From Thiotrichales bacterium (GTDB lineage: Bacteria; Pseudomonadota; Gammaproteobacteria; PS1; Pseudothioglobaceae): DNA of 8,017 nt. The translations under genes and the position numbers were made by a program. Location of the stretch: NCBI GenBank assembly GCA_002698045.1, contig NZUR01000044.1, positions 9,302 through 17,318 on the forward strand, given 5' to 3'. Below the pieces are notes generated by a model. The model was given only the letters and a program-made list of their open reading frames with translations. It searched no databases and had not been told where the DNA came from. Shown here in pieces: positions 1 to 6,711 of this stretch (positions are counted from its first letter, which is position 1; each line of letters starts with the position of its first letter).

Positions 1-13
1 TAGAGCTAACTCA

Positions 14-82
14 ATTATTCATTAGTGTAAGAATAATGGTTTGGGAGATTAATCCAAAACTATCATTATCTGTGTAATGATA
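14..82. promoter_or_regulatory. trpE leader with inverted repeats (candidate operator/promoter region)
   Basis: This stretch just before trpE contains a perfect 8-base inverted repeat, TATCATTA (61-68) and TAATGATA (75-82), around a 6-base centre and ending 10 bases before the trpE ATG. A second perfect pair, ATTATTC (14-20) and GAATAAT (31-37), and the 8-base palindrome GATTAATC (47-54) lie upstream. A weak sigma70-like pair is possible: TTGGGA (41-46) and CATTAT (64-69), 17 bases apart. This would put the downstream dyad over the -10 region and transcript start. No leader peptide with clustered Trp codons and no terminator-type hairpin is visible in these 92 bases. The sequence does not resemble the E. 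coli TrpR operator as I recall it. The dyads are seen directly. A regulatory role is inference, and AT-rich DNA produces some dyads by chance. Confidence 0.35.
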
Positions 83-92
83 AAATATACCC

Positions 93-1547
93 ATGAAAAA
101 CTCTCAGTTTACCAATTTCATTGAGCAAGGGTATAACCACATTCCTTTTTCAAGAGAGGTTGTTGTGGATACTGATACTGCTTTAGCATTGTATCTTAAG
201 TTAGCCAATAATCCATATAGTTATTTTCTAGAGTCAGTTCAAGGCGGGGAAAAATGGGGGCGATACTCATTTATTGGACTCTCAGCAGAGACAGTTATTA
301 AAGTTTATGACTATCAAATTTTTATTGAAAAAAATGGTGAGTTATTGGAGCAATATGATGTCGAAGATCCACTAGACTGGATTGAAGATTACCAAAAAAA
401 ATTCAAAGTTCCGAAGTTGGAAAGCTTGCCAGATTTTAATGGAGGCTTGGTGGGTTATTTTGGTTATGAAATTATTCGTTATATAGAGCCAAAATTGTCA
501 GATATAAATAAAACTGATGAATTAAACGTCCCTGATATTGTATTAATGGTTTCTAACGACCTTTTAGTTGTTGACAATTTATCAAGTAAAGTCCACATAA
601 TTACTCACATTAATCCTAATGTTGAATCTTACGAAGACGCTATTTCAAAACTTAGCTTGATTGAAGAAAATATTAAGAAATCATTTAATCATTTACCTGC
701 TCCTTCTGAAAATATAAAGGCTGAAGACTTTGTTTCAAGTTTTGGTAGGAAAGATTTTTTAAAAGCTGTTGATAATGTACAGAAATATATTATTGCAGGT
801 GACGTTATGCAGGTTGTTCCATCGCAGCGCTTAAGCTGCTCCTTTAAAGCCAAACCAATAGAGCTTTATCGTCAGTTAAGAATACTGAACCCATCGCCAT
901 ATATGTATTTTCTTAATCTAGATGAATTTTCAATAGTTGGTTCCTCACCCGAAATTTTAACTCGCGTAGATAATAATAATATTGCAACTATAAGACCATT
1001 AGCTGGTACACGCTCAAGAGGTAAAACAACTAAAAAGGACTTGCAGCTTGAAAAGGATCTTTTGACTGATGAGAAAGAAATTGCAGAACATTTAATGTTA
1101 ATTGATTTGGGTCGTAATGATTTAGGCAGAATTGCAAAAACAGGAAGTGTGACCCTTACTGATAAAATGTTTATTGAGAGATACTCTCATGTTATGCATA
1201 TTGTTTCAAACGTTGAGTGTGAGTTAAAAGATGGCATGAGTTCTATCGATGTATTAAAAGCTACTTTTCCAGCGGGCACTTTGAGTGGCGCACCTAAAGT
1301 AAGGGCTATGGAAATAATTAATGAAGTTGAAAGCTTGAAGCGTAATATTTATTCTGGTGCTATTGGAAATTTATCTTGGCATGGCGGAATGGACCTAGCC
1401 ATAGCAATTAGAACAGCAGTAATTAAAGATGAAGTCCTTTATATACAAGCAGGAGCAGGTATAGTTTATGACTCATTACCTGAAATGGAGTGGCAAGAAA
1501 CTATGGATAAAGCTCAAGCCTTAATCAGGGCGGCGCAAAATATATGA
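93..1547 (+). CDS. trpE: Anthranilate synthase component I
   Basis: TrpE converts chorismate to anthranilate, using ammonia supplied by the TrpG glutaminase subunit; this is the first committed step of tryptophan synthesis in the cytoplasm. The 484-residue protein has the N-terminal domain with the LES feedback-site motif (FLES at 45-48, then GGEKWGRYS) that binds tryptophan in this family. The chorismate-binding domain (about 215-480) carries PSQR (243-246), PSPYMYF (268-273), GSSPE (283-287), RPLAGTR (301-307), a DLGRND stretch (338-343), the TFPAGTLSGAPK block (391-402) and GAGIVYDS (455-461). Ala304 in the LAGT motif argues against PabB, which has lysine there. An in-frame TAA at 81-83 leaves ATG 93 as the first usable start, although no Shine-Dalgarno sequence is visible. 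There is no fused or adjacent glutaminase (trpG); the next gene is dnaE. Length is normal for the shorter TrpE form found in Pseudomonas-like bacteria. Confidence 0.96.
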   Translation: MKNSQFTNFIEQGYNHIPFSREVVVDTDTALALYLKLANNPYSYFLESVQGGEKWGRYSFIGLSAETVIKVYDYQIFIEKNGELLEQYDVEDPLDWIEDYQKKFKVPKLESLPDFNGGLVGYFGYEIIRYIEPKLSDINKTDELNVPDIVLMVSNDLLVVDNLSSKVHIITHINPNVESYEDAISKLSLIEENIKKSFNHLPAPSENIKAEDFVSSFGRKDFLKAVDNVQKYIIAGDVMQVVPSQRLSCSFKAKPIELYRQLRILNPSPYMYFLNLDEFSIVGSSPEILTRVDNNNIATIRPLAGTRSRGKTTKKDLQLEKDLLTDEKEIAEHLMLIDLGRNDLGRIAKTGSVTLTDKMFIERYSHVMHIVSNVECELKDGMSSIDVLKATFPAGTLSGAPKVRAMEIINEVESLKRNIYSGAIGNLSWHGGMDLAIAIRTAVIKDEVLYIQAGAGIVYDSLPEMEWQETMDKAQALIRAAQNI

Positions 1548-1667
1548 TTAAATTTAAATCTGATTTATATGGTTTAGTATTAGGTTTTTAAATTTATAAA
1601 ATGCTCTAAGATGGATATAAATTTGTTTGTAAAATAAAGATATATTATTCTTGTAATTTTCCTATAA
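1548..1667. other. AT-rich trpE-dnaE intergenic gap
   Basis: These 120 bases separate trpE from dnaE and contain no ORF of note. I see no GC-rich stem followed by a T-run, so no intrinsic terminator can be called for trpE. Loose -10-like hexamers occur (TATAAA at 1616-1621, TATATT at 1641-1646), but none has a convincing -35 partner. A copy of TGATTTATA, the 9-mer repeated downstream of dnaE, is at 1561-1569. Either dnaE is co-transcribed with trpE or it has a weak AT-rich promoter here; the sequence does not decide. Confidence 0.5.
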
Positions 1668-4600
1668 ATGGGCGCAACAGATTTTGTTCATCTCCAATGT
1701 CAAAGCGAGTATTCTGTAAAGAATAGTTTAATTCGTGTCTCAAAACTTATTGAAAGTGTCCAAGCTGCAGGAATGACTAGCATTGCCTTGACAGATGATA
1801 TGAGTCTTTTTTCAGCAATAAAATTCTATCAAAAGGCATTTTCAGCTGGTATCAAGCCTATTATTGGAGCGAAAATAACAGTAACTTTAGAATTGGATAA
1901 TTATGATGTCTTGTTATTATGCCAAAACCATGAAGGCTACCTCAATCTCTCTGAGCTTATATCTAAAGCTTACTTAAATGAGCAGGGAATTTCAAGTGTA
2001 AGCGTTACTGAAGATCAACTCATCTCACACCAGAAAGGTTTAATTATGGTCGCAACTGCAGTGAACTCTGATATCGCACAACTACTTTTATCTAATGAGC
2101 ATACTCTTGCAGAAAAAAAAGCCATTCGTTGGAAATCTATTTTTAATGATCGGTACTATATTTCAGTTCAAAGAACTAATAGGTCTCAAGATGAGAATTT
2201 ACTTAATCTCACTATAGGCCTTGGATTGCAATTAGAAATTCCAGTAATAGCAACTAATGATGTACAGTTTTTGAAAAAAAATGATTATGAAGCCCATGAA
2301 GCTAGAATTTGTATTGCCCAAGGTGGTCTTTTAGATGATGCTCGAAGACTTAAAAATTTTAGTGAAACTCAGTATTTAAAAAATCCTATTGAAATGTCAG
2401 ACTTATTTTCTGACTTCCCTAATATTTTAAAAAATACTGTTGAATTATCAAAGCGATGTAACTTGCATTTTAAATTATTTGAGAAGAATTATCTTCCTGT
2501 TTTTCCAACTCCAAAAGGAAAATCAATTTCTGAATTTTTTCATGAAGAGTCAATGTTAGGCCTTCAAGAGAGGCTTAAAGGAATAAGTGTTAGCGAAGAG
2601 ATTTATTATGAGCGATTAAATTTTGAGTTGTCTGTGATTCTAGAAATGGACTATCCGGGGTATTTTTTAATTGTTTCGGATTTTATAAGGTGGGCTAAAG
2701 AGAATGGTATCCCTGTTGGTCCAGGAAGAGGTTCAGGGGCTGGATCTCTAGTTGCCTGGGCACTTTCTATTACAAATGTTGATCCTATTGAGCATGATCT
2801 TTTGTTTGAGCGTTTTCTTAATCCTGAACGTATCTCCATGCCTGATTTTGATATTGATTTTTGTACAGATCGTCGAGATGAGGTTATTGCATATGTTGCT
2901 AGCAAGTATGGATCTGATAAAGTTTCACAAATTATTACTTATGGCACCATGGCAGCAAAGGGGGTTGTTAGAGATGTAGGGAGAGTATTAGGACATCCAT
3001 ATGGTTTTAGTGATCAGATTTCTAAGATGATACCTAACGAATTAAAAATGACCTTAAGTAAAGCGTTAGAGGACTCTTCAGAGCTTAAATCACGCTATGA
3101 CTCTGAAGAAAGTGTCTCCACACTTATTGATTTATCTCAAGATTTAGAAGGCTTGATTAGAAATATTGGAACGCATGCTGGTGGTGTGGTTATAGCACCT
3201 AGTAAGATCAGTGATTTTTGCCCAATCTATAAAGGTTCTGATGAGTCAGATGTAGTAGTGTCGCAGTTTGATAAAGATGATGTTGAGGCTGTAGGCCTTG
3301 TTAAATTTGACTTTCTTGGTTTGTCAAATCTAACTGTTATAGATAAGGCTGTAAAAATTATTGCAAAAAAAGGATTAAGTGATGGCTTGATAGATATTGA
3401 TAGGCTTTCCTTAGATGATCCAAAGGTATATAAATTACTCCAAGATTGTGATACTACTGGAGTTTTTCAGCTTGAATCTGATGGTATGCGAGGCTACTTA
3501 AAAAAACTTAAGGCTGATTGTTTTGAAGATATTGTTGCTATGTTGGCTTTATATAGACCTGGTCCATTAGAGTCAGGAATGGTAGATGATTATATTCAAG
3601 TTAAGCATGGTGCTAGAGTCCGATATCCGCATGAAATACTAGAAGAAATTTTGAAACCAACAAATGGTGTATTTATTTATCAAGAACAAGTTATGAAGTC
3701 TGCGCAAGTTATGGCTGGCTATTCTTTGGGTGGGGCAGATATATTGCGAAGAGCAATGGGTAAGAAAAAAACTGAAGAAATGGCAGAACAGAGAGAAGTG
3801 TTTGTAAAAGGAGCCTCTAAAAAAAATATTGAAAAAGATAAGGCAAATGAAATTTTTGATCTTATTGATAAGTTTTCAGGATATGGCTTTAATAAGTCTC
3901 ATTCAGTTGCTTATGCGTATATTTCTTATCAAACTGCTTGGCTTAAAGCCCACTTTCCGGCCCCCTTTATGGCTGCAGTATTGTCTTCGGTGATGGATGA
4001 TACGGATAGGATTGCATTTACAGTTGGAGAATCTAAGAAGAAAGGAGTTATATTTATTGCACCAGATATAAATCAATCTGAATATGAGTTTAGTATTAGA
4101 GACAACAAGACAATAGTATATGGGCTAGGTGCTATAAAGGGAGTTGGTGAAGCCTTAGTGAGAGAAATAGTTTTACAGCGTGAGAAGAATGGAGATTATT
4201 CTGATATTTTTGATTTTTGTTTGCGAATAGAAAAGAGGCATCTAAATCGACGAGCATTAGAGGCCCTTATATATGCTGGTGCATTTGATATTTTTGGCAT
4301 AAAAAGGGCTACCCTTATTGCCACTTATCCAGGCGCTAGGAGTCAGGCTGAGCAGAGACAAAATGATTTATCAAAAGGTCAAAGTAGTCTTTTTTCAGAA
4401 GTTGACAGTCATACTGAATACGAGAAAATATATAAAAAAGGTTCCTACTTATCATTTAAGCAAATACTGATGTTTGAGAAAAATGTCATGGGTTATTACC
4501 TTAACCGACATCCTACAGATTGGTATAAGGGTGATTTAAAGTCAATAGTTTGTACCTTACCGAAGGATCTTGTTTTTCGAAATAATAGAGAAGTACGCAT

Positions 4601-5078
4601 TCTATCTTTGATCTCTGATATTAACTATCGTAATACTCGAAAAGGGCAGATGGCAAGTTTAACAATTGAAGATGGTGAAAAGAAAGTTAATGCAGCAGTT
4701 TTTTCACAAGCTCTTGGGGTAAATAGTGATCAAATTGTTGAAGACGAAGTCGTCGTTATTTCAGGCAAAGTAAATAAGGATTTTAGAGAACAATGGCAGA
4801 TAGTAGTTGATCGAATAGACCCAGTTGATAAGGTGCAGTTGAAATATGCTAAATATCTCAAGATAAAATTAAGTGAAGAAGATAAAAATGCCTATGTAGA
4901 GCTATACAATTTACTTCAAGAGTTTCATGGAAAATGTCCAGTAATTATTGAATATCAATCTAATAATACTTCAGGAAAAATTCCTCTCTCAAAAGAATAC
5001 AATGTCTCACTTAATAGGGAACTCTTAGATACAATCGAGAAGAATCTTGGTCCTGGAAAATATAAAATTCAGTATTAG
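1668..5078 (+). CDS. dnaE: DNA polymerase III alpha subunit (replicative polymerase)
   Basis: DnaE is the catalytic subunit of the chromosomal replicase. The 1136-residue protein is colinear with E. coli DnaE (1160 residues). In order it has a PHP domain (about 5-270), the palm with GPGRGSGAGS (351-360) and the catalytic aspartates of PDFDIDFC (Asp395, Asp397) and KFDFLGL (Asp548), thumb and fingers including RPGPLESGMVD (630-640) and the FNKSHS motif (741-746), a helix-hairpin-helix segment near 818-830, a probable internal beta-clamp site QSSLF (905-909), and an OB-fold (about 972-1050). No 3'-5' exonuclease insert is present, so proofreading should come from a separate DnaQ. The PHP motif reads HLQCQSEYS where metal-binding PHP domains have HLHxHxxxS, so metal ligands are lost. 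A TAA at 1665-1667 immediately precedes the ATG in frame, fixing the start. No Shine-Dalgarno sequence is visible before it. Confidence 0.97.
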   Translation: MGATDFVHLQCQSEYSVKNSLIRVSKLIESVQAAGMTSIALTDDMSLFSAIKFYQKAFSAGIKPIIGAKITVTLELDNYDVLLLCQNHEGYLNLSELISKAYLNEQGISSVSVTEDQLISHQKGLIMVATAVNSDIAQLLLSNEHTLAEKKAIRWKSIFNDRYYISVQRTNRSQDENLLNLTIGLGLQLEIPVIATNDVQFLKKNDYEAHEARICIAQGGLLDDARRLKNFSETQYLKNPIEMSDLFSDFPNILKNTVELSKRCNLHFKLFEKNYLPVFPTPKGKSISEFFHEESMLGLQERLKGISVSEEIYYERLNFELSVILEMDYPGYFLIVSDFIRWAKENGIPVGPGRGSGAGSLVAWALSITNVDPIEHDLLFERFLNPERISMPDFDIDFCTDRRDEVIAYVASKYGSDKVSQIITYGTMAAKGVVRDVGRVLGHPYGFSDQISKMIPNELKMTLSKALEDSSELKSRYDSEESVSTLIDLSQDLEGLIRNIGTHAGGVVIAPSKISDFCPIYKGSDESDVVVSQFDKDDVEAVGLVKFDFLGLSNLTVIDKAVKIIAKKGLSDGLIDIDRLSLDDPKVYKLLQDCDTTGVFQLESDGMRGYLKKLKADCFEDIVAMLALYRPGPLESGMVDDYIQVKHGARVRYPHEILEEILKPTNGVFIYQEQVMKSAQVMAGYSLGGADILRRAMGKKKTEEMAEQREVFVKGASKKNIEKDKANEIFDLIDKFSGYGFNKSHSVAYAYISYQTAWLKAHFPAPFMAAVLSSVMDDTDRIAFTVGESKKKGVIFIAPDINQSEYEFSIRDNKTIVYGLGAIKGVGEALVREIVLQREKNGDYSDIFDFCLRIEKRHLNRRALEALIYAGAFDIFGIKRATLIATYPGARSQAEQRQNDLSKGQSSLFSEVDSHTEYEKIYKKGSYLSFKQILMFEKNVMGYYLNRHPTDWYKGDLKSIVCTLPKDLVFRNNREVRILSLISDINYRNTRKGQMASLTIEDGEKKVNAAVFSQALGVNSDQIVEDEVVVISGKVNKDFREQWQIVVDRIDPVDKVQLKYAKYLKIKLSEEDKNAYVELYNLLQEFHGKCPVIIEYQSNNTSGKIPLSKEYNVSLNRELLDTIEKNLGPGKYKIQY

Positions 5079-5265
5079 TTAAAATATAATTCTTAGACAA
5101 ATAGTTGTATTAAGCGGTTAATAGCAGTTAGAAGTTAAAGAAAATAAACTTATTTTAATACCAATATAATTTATCTTTTTCTATTTAATATTAAAATCTA
5201 AATGTAGTTAAATTGGAATTTTAATAAAAAATCATATTTGTCCTGAAAAGCCCTATTTAAAAGGG

Positions 5266-5345
5266 AAATCTATAAAAGTTATCCGCTATCTGAGAATTAA
5301 CTAGTATTCATGACATAGTTGAAATATATTCACAAATCTATAAAA
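5266..5345 (+). repeat. Direct repeat pair AAATCTATAAAA, 68 bases apart
   Basis: The 12-mer AAATCTATAAAA occurs at 5266-5277 and again, identically, at 5334-5345. Flanking bases are not conserved, apart from DnaA-box-like sequences that follow the first copy (TTATCCGCT, 5279-5287) and overlap the start of the second (ATATTCACA, 5326-5334). The core CTATAAA is the reverse complement of TTTATAG, which recurs in two of the TGATTTATA repeats downstream. The identity is seen directly; function is unknown. Confidence 0.5.
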
Positions 5346-5356
5346 ACATAAGCCAT

Positions 5357-5503
5357 TGATTTATATATAAAAAACGGTTATGATTATTTATTAACCAAAA
5401 CCATAGAATTTGCTATTCTAGCGCATGATTTATAGCATTATTAAGAGATATCACCAGAGTTATCCACAGTTTTGTGAGTAAGTCCATTAGGCCTTGATTT
5501 ATA
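5357..5503 (+). repeat. Three TGATTTATA repeats at exact 69-base spacing
   Basis: TGATTTATA occurs at 5357-5365, 5426-5434 and 5495-5503, each start exactly 69 bases after the previous one. Each copy is preceded by AG plus a few mostly GC bases (AGCCAT, AGCGCA, AGGCCT). The second and third copies continue into GCATT or GGCATT, giving a longer shared element. The 60 bases between copies are not similar, so this is spaced motifs rather than a simple tandem array. One further copy at 1561-1569 shows that the 9-mer also arises elsewhere in this AT-rich DNA. Confidence 0.5.
5460..5481 (+). promoter_or_regulatory. Consensus DnaA box with an inverted imperfect partner
   Basis: TTATCCACA at 5460-5468 is a perfect match to the high-affinity E. 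coli-type DnaA box. Four bases further on, TGTGAGTAA (5473-5481) reads TTACTCACA on the minus strand, a 7-of-9 match in the opposite orientation, making an imperfect dyad. The match is seen directly. That DnaA binds here is inferred from the conserved specificity of DnaA in gammaproteobacteria. dnaA and other usual origin neighbours are not in this window. Confidence 0.5.
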
Positions 5504-5517
5504 GGCATTTTTGACAA

Positions 5518-6711
5518 TTAGAAAAAATATTTAGCAATTTTATTAATGATAATTTCAGCAATAATTTGCTTGCTATTTTTATCTATTTTTTCAGAATTCT
5601 TTTCAGATATAAAGTGAACTTCGTTTTCATCAGACTTAAGACCAATCTCACTATTTGAAATGTCATTTAAAATAATAGCATCACACTTCTTATTTTTTAA
5701 TTTATGCTTCGCATTAGAAATTAAATTTTCAGTTTCTGCTGCAAAACCGATACAGATTGGTTTGTCTTTTAATTTACAGACACTAGCTAGAATATCTTTG
5801 TTTTCTATAAGTTGAATTGATTTTATACTACTTGTTTTTTTTATTTTATTAAGGCTTACTTTTGAAGGTCTATAGTCTGCCACTGCAGCGCAGCTAATAA
5901 ATAGGTCTTGGCTAGTAATGTTATTCATTACTGCGTCATACATTTCACTTGCACTAGTTACAAAAATAGTTTCAGCTCTCCTTTCAACTTCAATAGAAAT
6001 TGAGCCAACTACCAGTGTTGTTTTTGCACCAGCCTGAATACAGGCATGAGCTAGTGACATACCCATTTTTCCACTACTATGATTAGATATGAATCTAACT
6101 GGATCTATTGCTTCAATAGTGCCACCTATTGTTATTAAAACTTTTTTACCACTTAGTGAGTTACTCAAAAAAAGTTCTGCAGCTTGCTGAGCAATATCAA
6201 TCGGCTCAGCTAGTCTTCCTTCTCCAACATCACCACAAGCCTGCTCGCCAAAACCTGGCTCTATGATAATTACGTTACGACTTTTGAGTAATTGAAGGTT
6301 TTCTTTCATTGCAAGTGATGCATACATCTGTTGATTCATTGATGGCGCTATCATCACAGTGGCGCTTGTTGCAAGTATTACAGTAGAGAGTAAGTCATCC
6401 GCCTTACCATGGCAAAGCTTAGCTATAGTGTTTGCAGAGGCTGGAGCAATGATTACTATATCTGCCCATTTTGCTAACTCTATATGGCCCATAGAAAGTT
6501 CAGCATCTTTATCCCAAAGATTATCATGAACTTTATTTTTTGAAATTGTTTGTAGGGATCTTTCACTAACAAATTCCCTTCCACCACTGGTTATGACTAC
6601 CCTAACTTCAGCACCTAAATCCTGCAGGCGCCTAACAATATCTGGAGACTTGTAAGCTGCAATTGAGCCACTAACTCCTAACAAAACTCGTTTATTTGTT
6701 AGGGTATTCAT
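5518..6711 (-). CDS. coaBC: Bifunctional phosphopantothenoylcysteine decarboxylase / phosphopantothenate-cysteine ligase
   Basis: CoaBC carries out two consecutive steps of coenzyme A synthesis: the CTP-dependent ligation of cysteine to 4'-phosphopantothenate, then FMN-dependent decarboxylation to 4'-phosphopantetheine. The 397-residue protein has an N-terminal CoaC flavoprotein domain (about 5-180) with GVSGSIAAYK (12-21), the catalytic histidine in SMGHIELAKWAD (His76), the PSMNQQMY substrate motif (123-130, Asn126) and the ACGD cysteine (Cys159). The C-terminal CoaB domain (about 188-395) has DPVRFISNHSSGKMG (203-217), CAAVADYRP (274-282), the KIKK motif (289-292) and GFAAETE (322-328). 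Length and order match the bacterial fusion protein (E. coli 406 residues). The ATG overlaps the ribD stop by four bases (ATGA), so it is the second gene of a minus-strand operon and is probably translationally coupled; its own ribosome site is weak. The position equivalent to Arg in E. coli GPTRE is Ile199, a mild variation. Confidence 0.96.
   Translation of the reverse strand: MNTLTNKRVLLGVSGSIAAYKSPDIVRRLQDLGAEVRVVITSGGREFVSERSLQTISKNKVHDNLWDKDAELSMGHIELAKWADIVIIAPASANTIAKLCHGKADDLLSTVILATSATVMIAPSMNQQMYASLAMKENLQLLKSRNVIIIEPGFGEQACGDVGEGRLAEPIDIAQQAAELFLSNSLSGKKVLITIGGTIEAIDPVRFISNHSSGKMGMSLAHACIQAGAKTTLVVGSISIEVERRAETIFVTSASEMYDAVMNNITSQDLFISCAAVADYRPSKVSLNKIKKTSSIKSIQLIENKDILASVCKLKDKPICIGFAAETENLISNAKHKLKNKKCDAIILNDISNSEIGLKSDENEVHFISEKNSEKIDKNSKQIIAEIIINKIAKYFF

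Larger units (their letters stand above)
5079..5517. other. 439-base gene-free AT-rich region between convergent dnaE and coaBC
   Basis: This is the largest non-coding stretch in an otherwise tightly packed window; several 60-base lines fall to about 15-18% GC. It lies between the 3' ends of two converging genes, so neither neighbour needs a promoter here. No ORF longer than about 25 codons is convincing on either strand, and I see no tRNA or recognisable RNA. It holds a perfect DnaA box, weaker DnaA-like sites, direct repeats (12-mer and 9-mer) and small inverted repeats such as TAGAAT/ATTCTA (5404-5409 and 5415-5420) and GGTTA/TAACC (about 5377-5396). Convergent genes need terminators, but only weak stems are visible: CCCT/AGGG around 5251-5265, and GCCT (5491-5494) with AGGC (5503-5506) followed by five T. 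Possible roles are a replication-linked DnaA-binding locus, an unrecognised small RNA, or decaying spacer; the sequence alone does not choose. Confidence 0.55.

Noticed and set aside
1..3. TAG at the window start as the stop of an upstream gene
   Set aside because: Nothing upstream is available, so no reading frame can be assigned.
2651..2905. 84-codon minus-strand frame inside dnaE
   Set aside because: It lies wholly opposite the conserved GPGRGSGAGS to PDFDIDFC palm region of dnaE; its composition is what the antisense of that region gives, and no family is recognisable.
2752..2979. 75-codon plus-strand frame inside dnaE
   Set aside because: Out-of-frame shadow of the dnaE catalytic core; its hydrophobic look comes from T-rich codons read in another frame.
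5251..5265. CCCT/AGGG hairpin as an intrinsic terminator
   Set aside because: Only four strong pairs with an internal mismatch, and no proper T-run follows on the plus strand; on the minus strand only four T follow, about 250 bases after coaBC.
5413..5487. 24-codon minus-strand small ORF downstream of coaBC
   Set aside because: Too short to support without conservation or expression data; it overlaps the DnaA box and has no recognisable features apart from a mildly hydrophobic middle.
5491..5512. GCCT/AGGC stem followed by five T as the dnaE terminator
   Set aside because: A four-pair stem with an eight-base loop is too weak, and it lies more than 400 bases past the dnaE stop; it overlaps the third TGATTTATA repeat.
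5079..5517. dif-type XerCD recombination site
   Set aside because: Searched by eye for the gammaproteobacterial dif pattern (GCGCATAA then TTATGTTAAAT halves); no adequate match.
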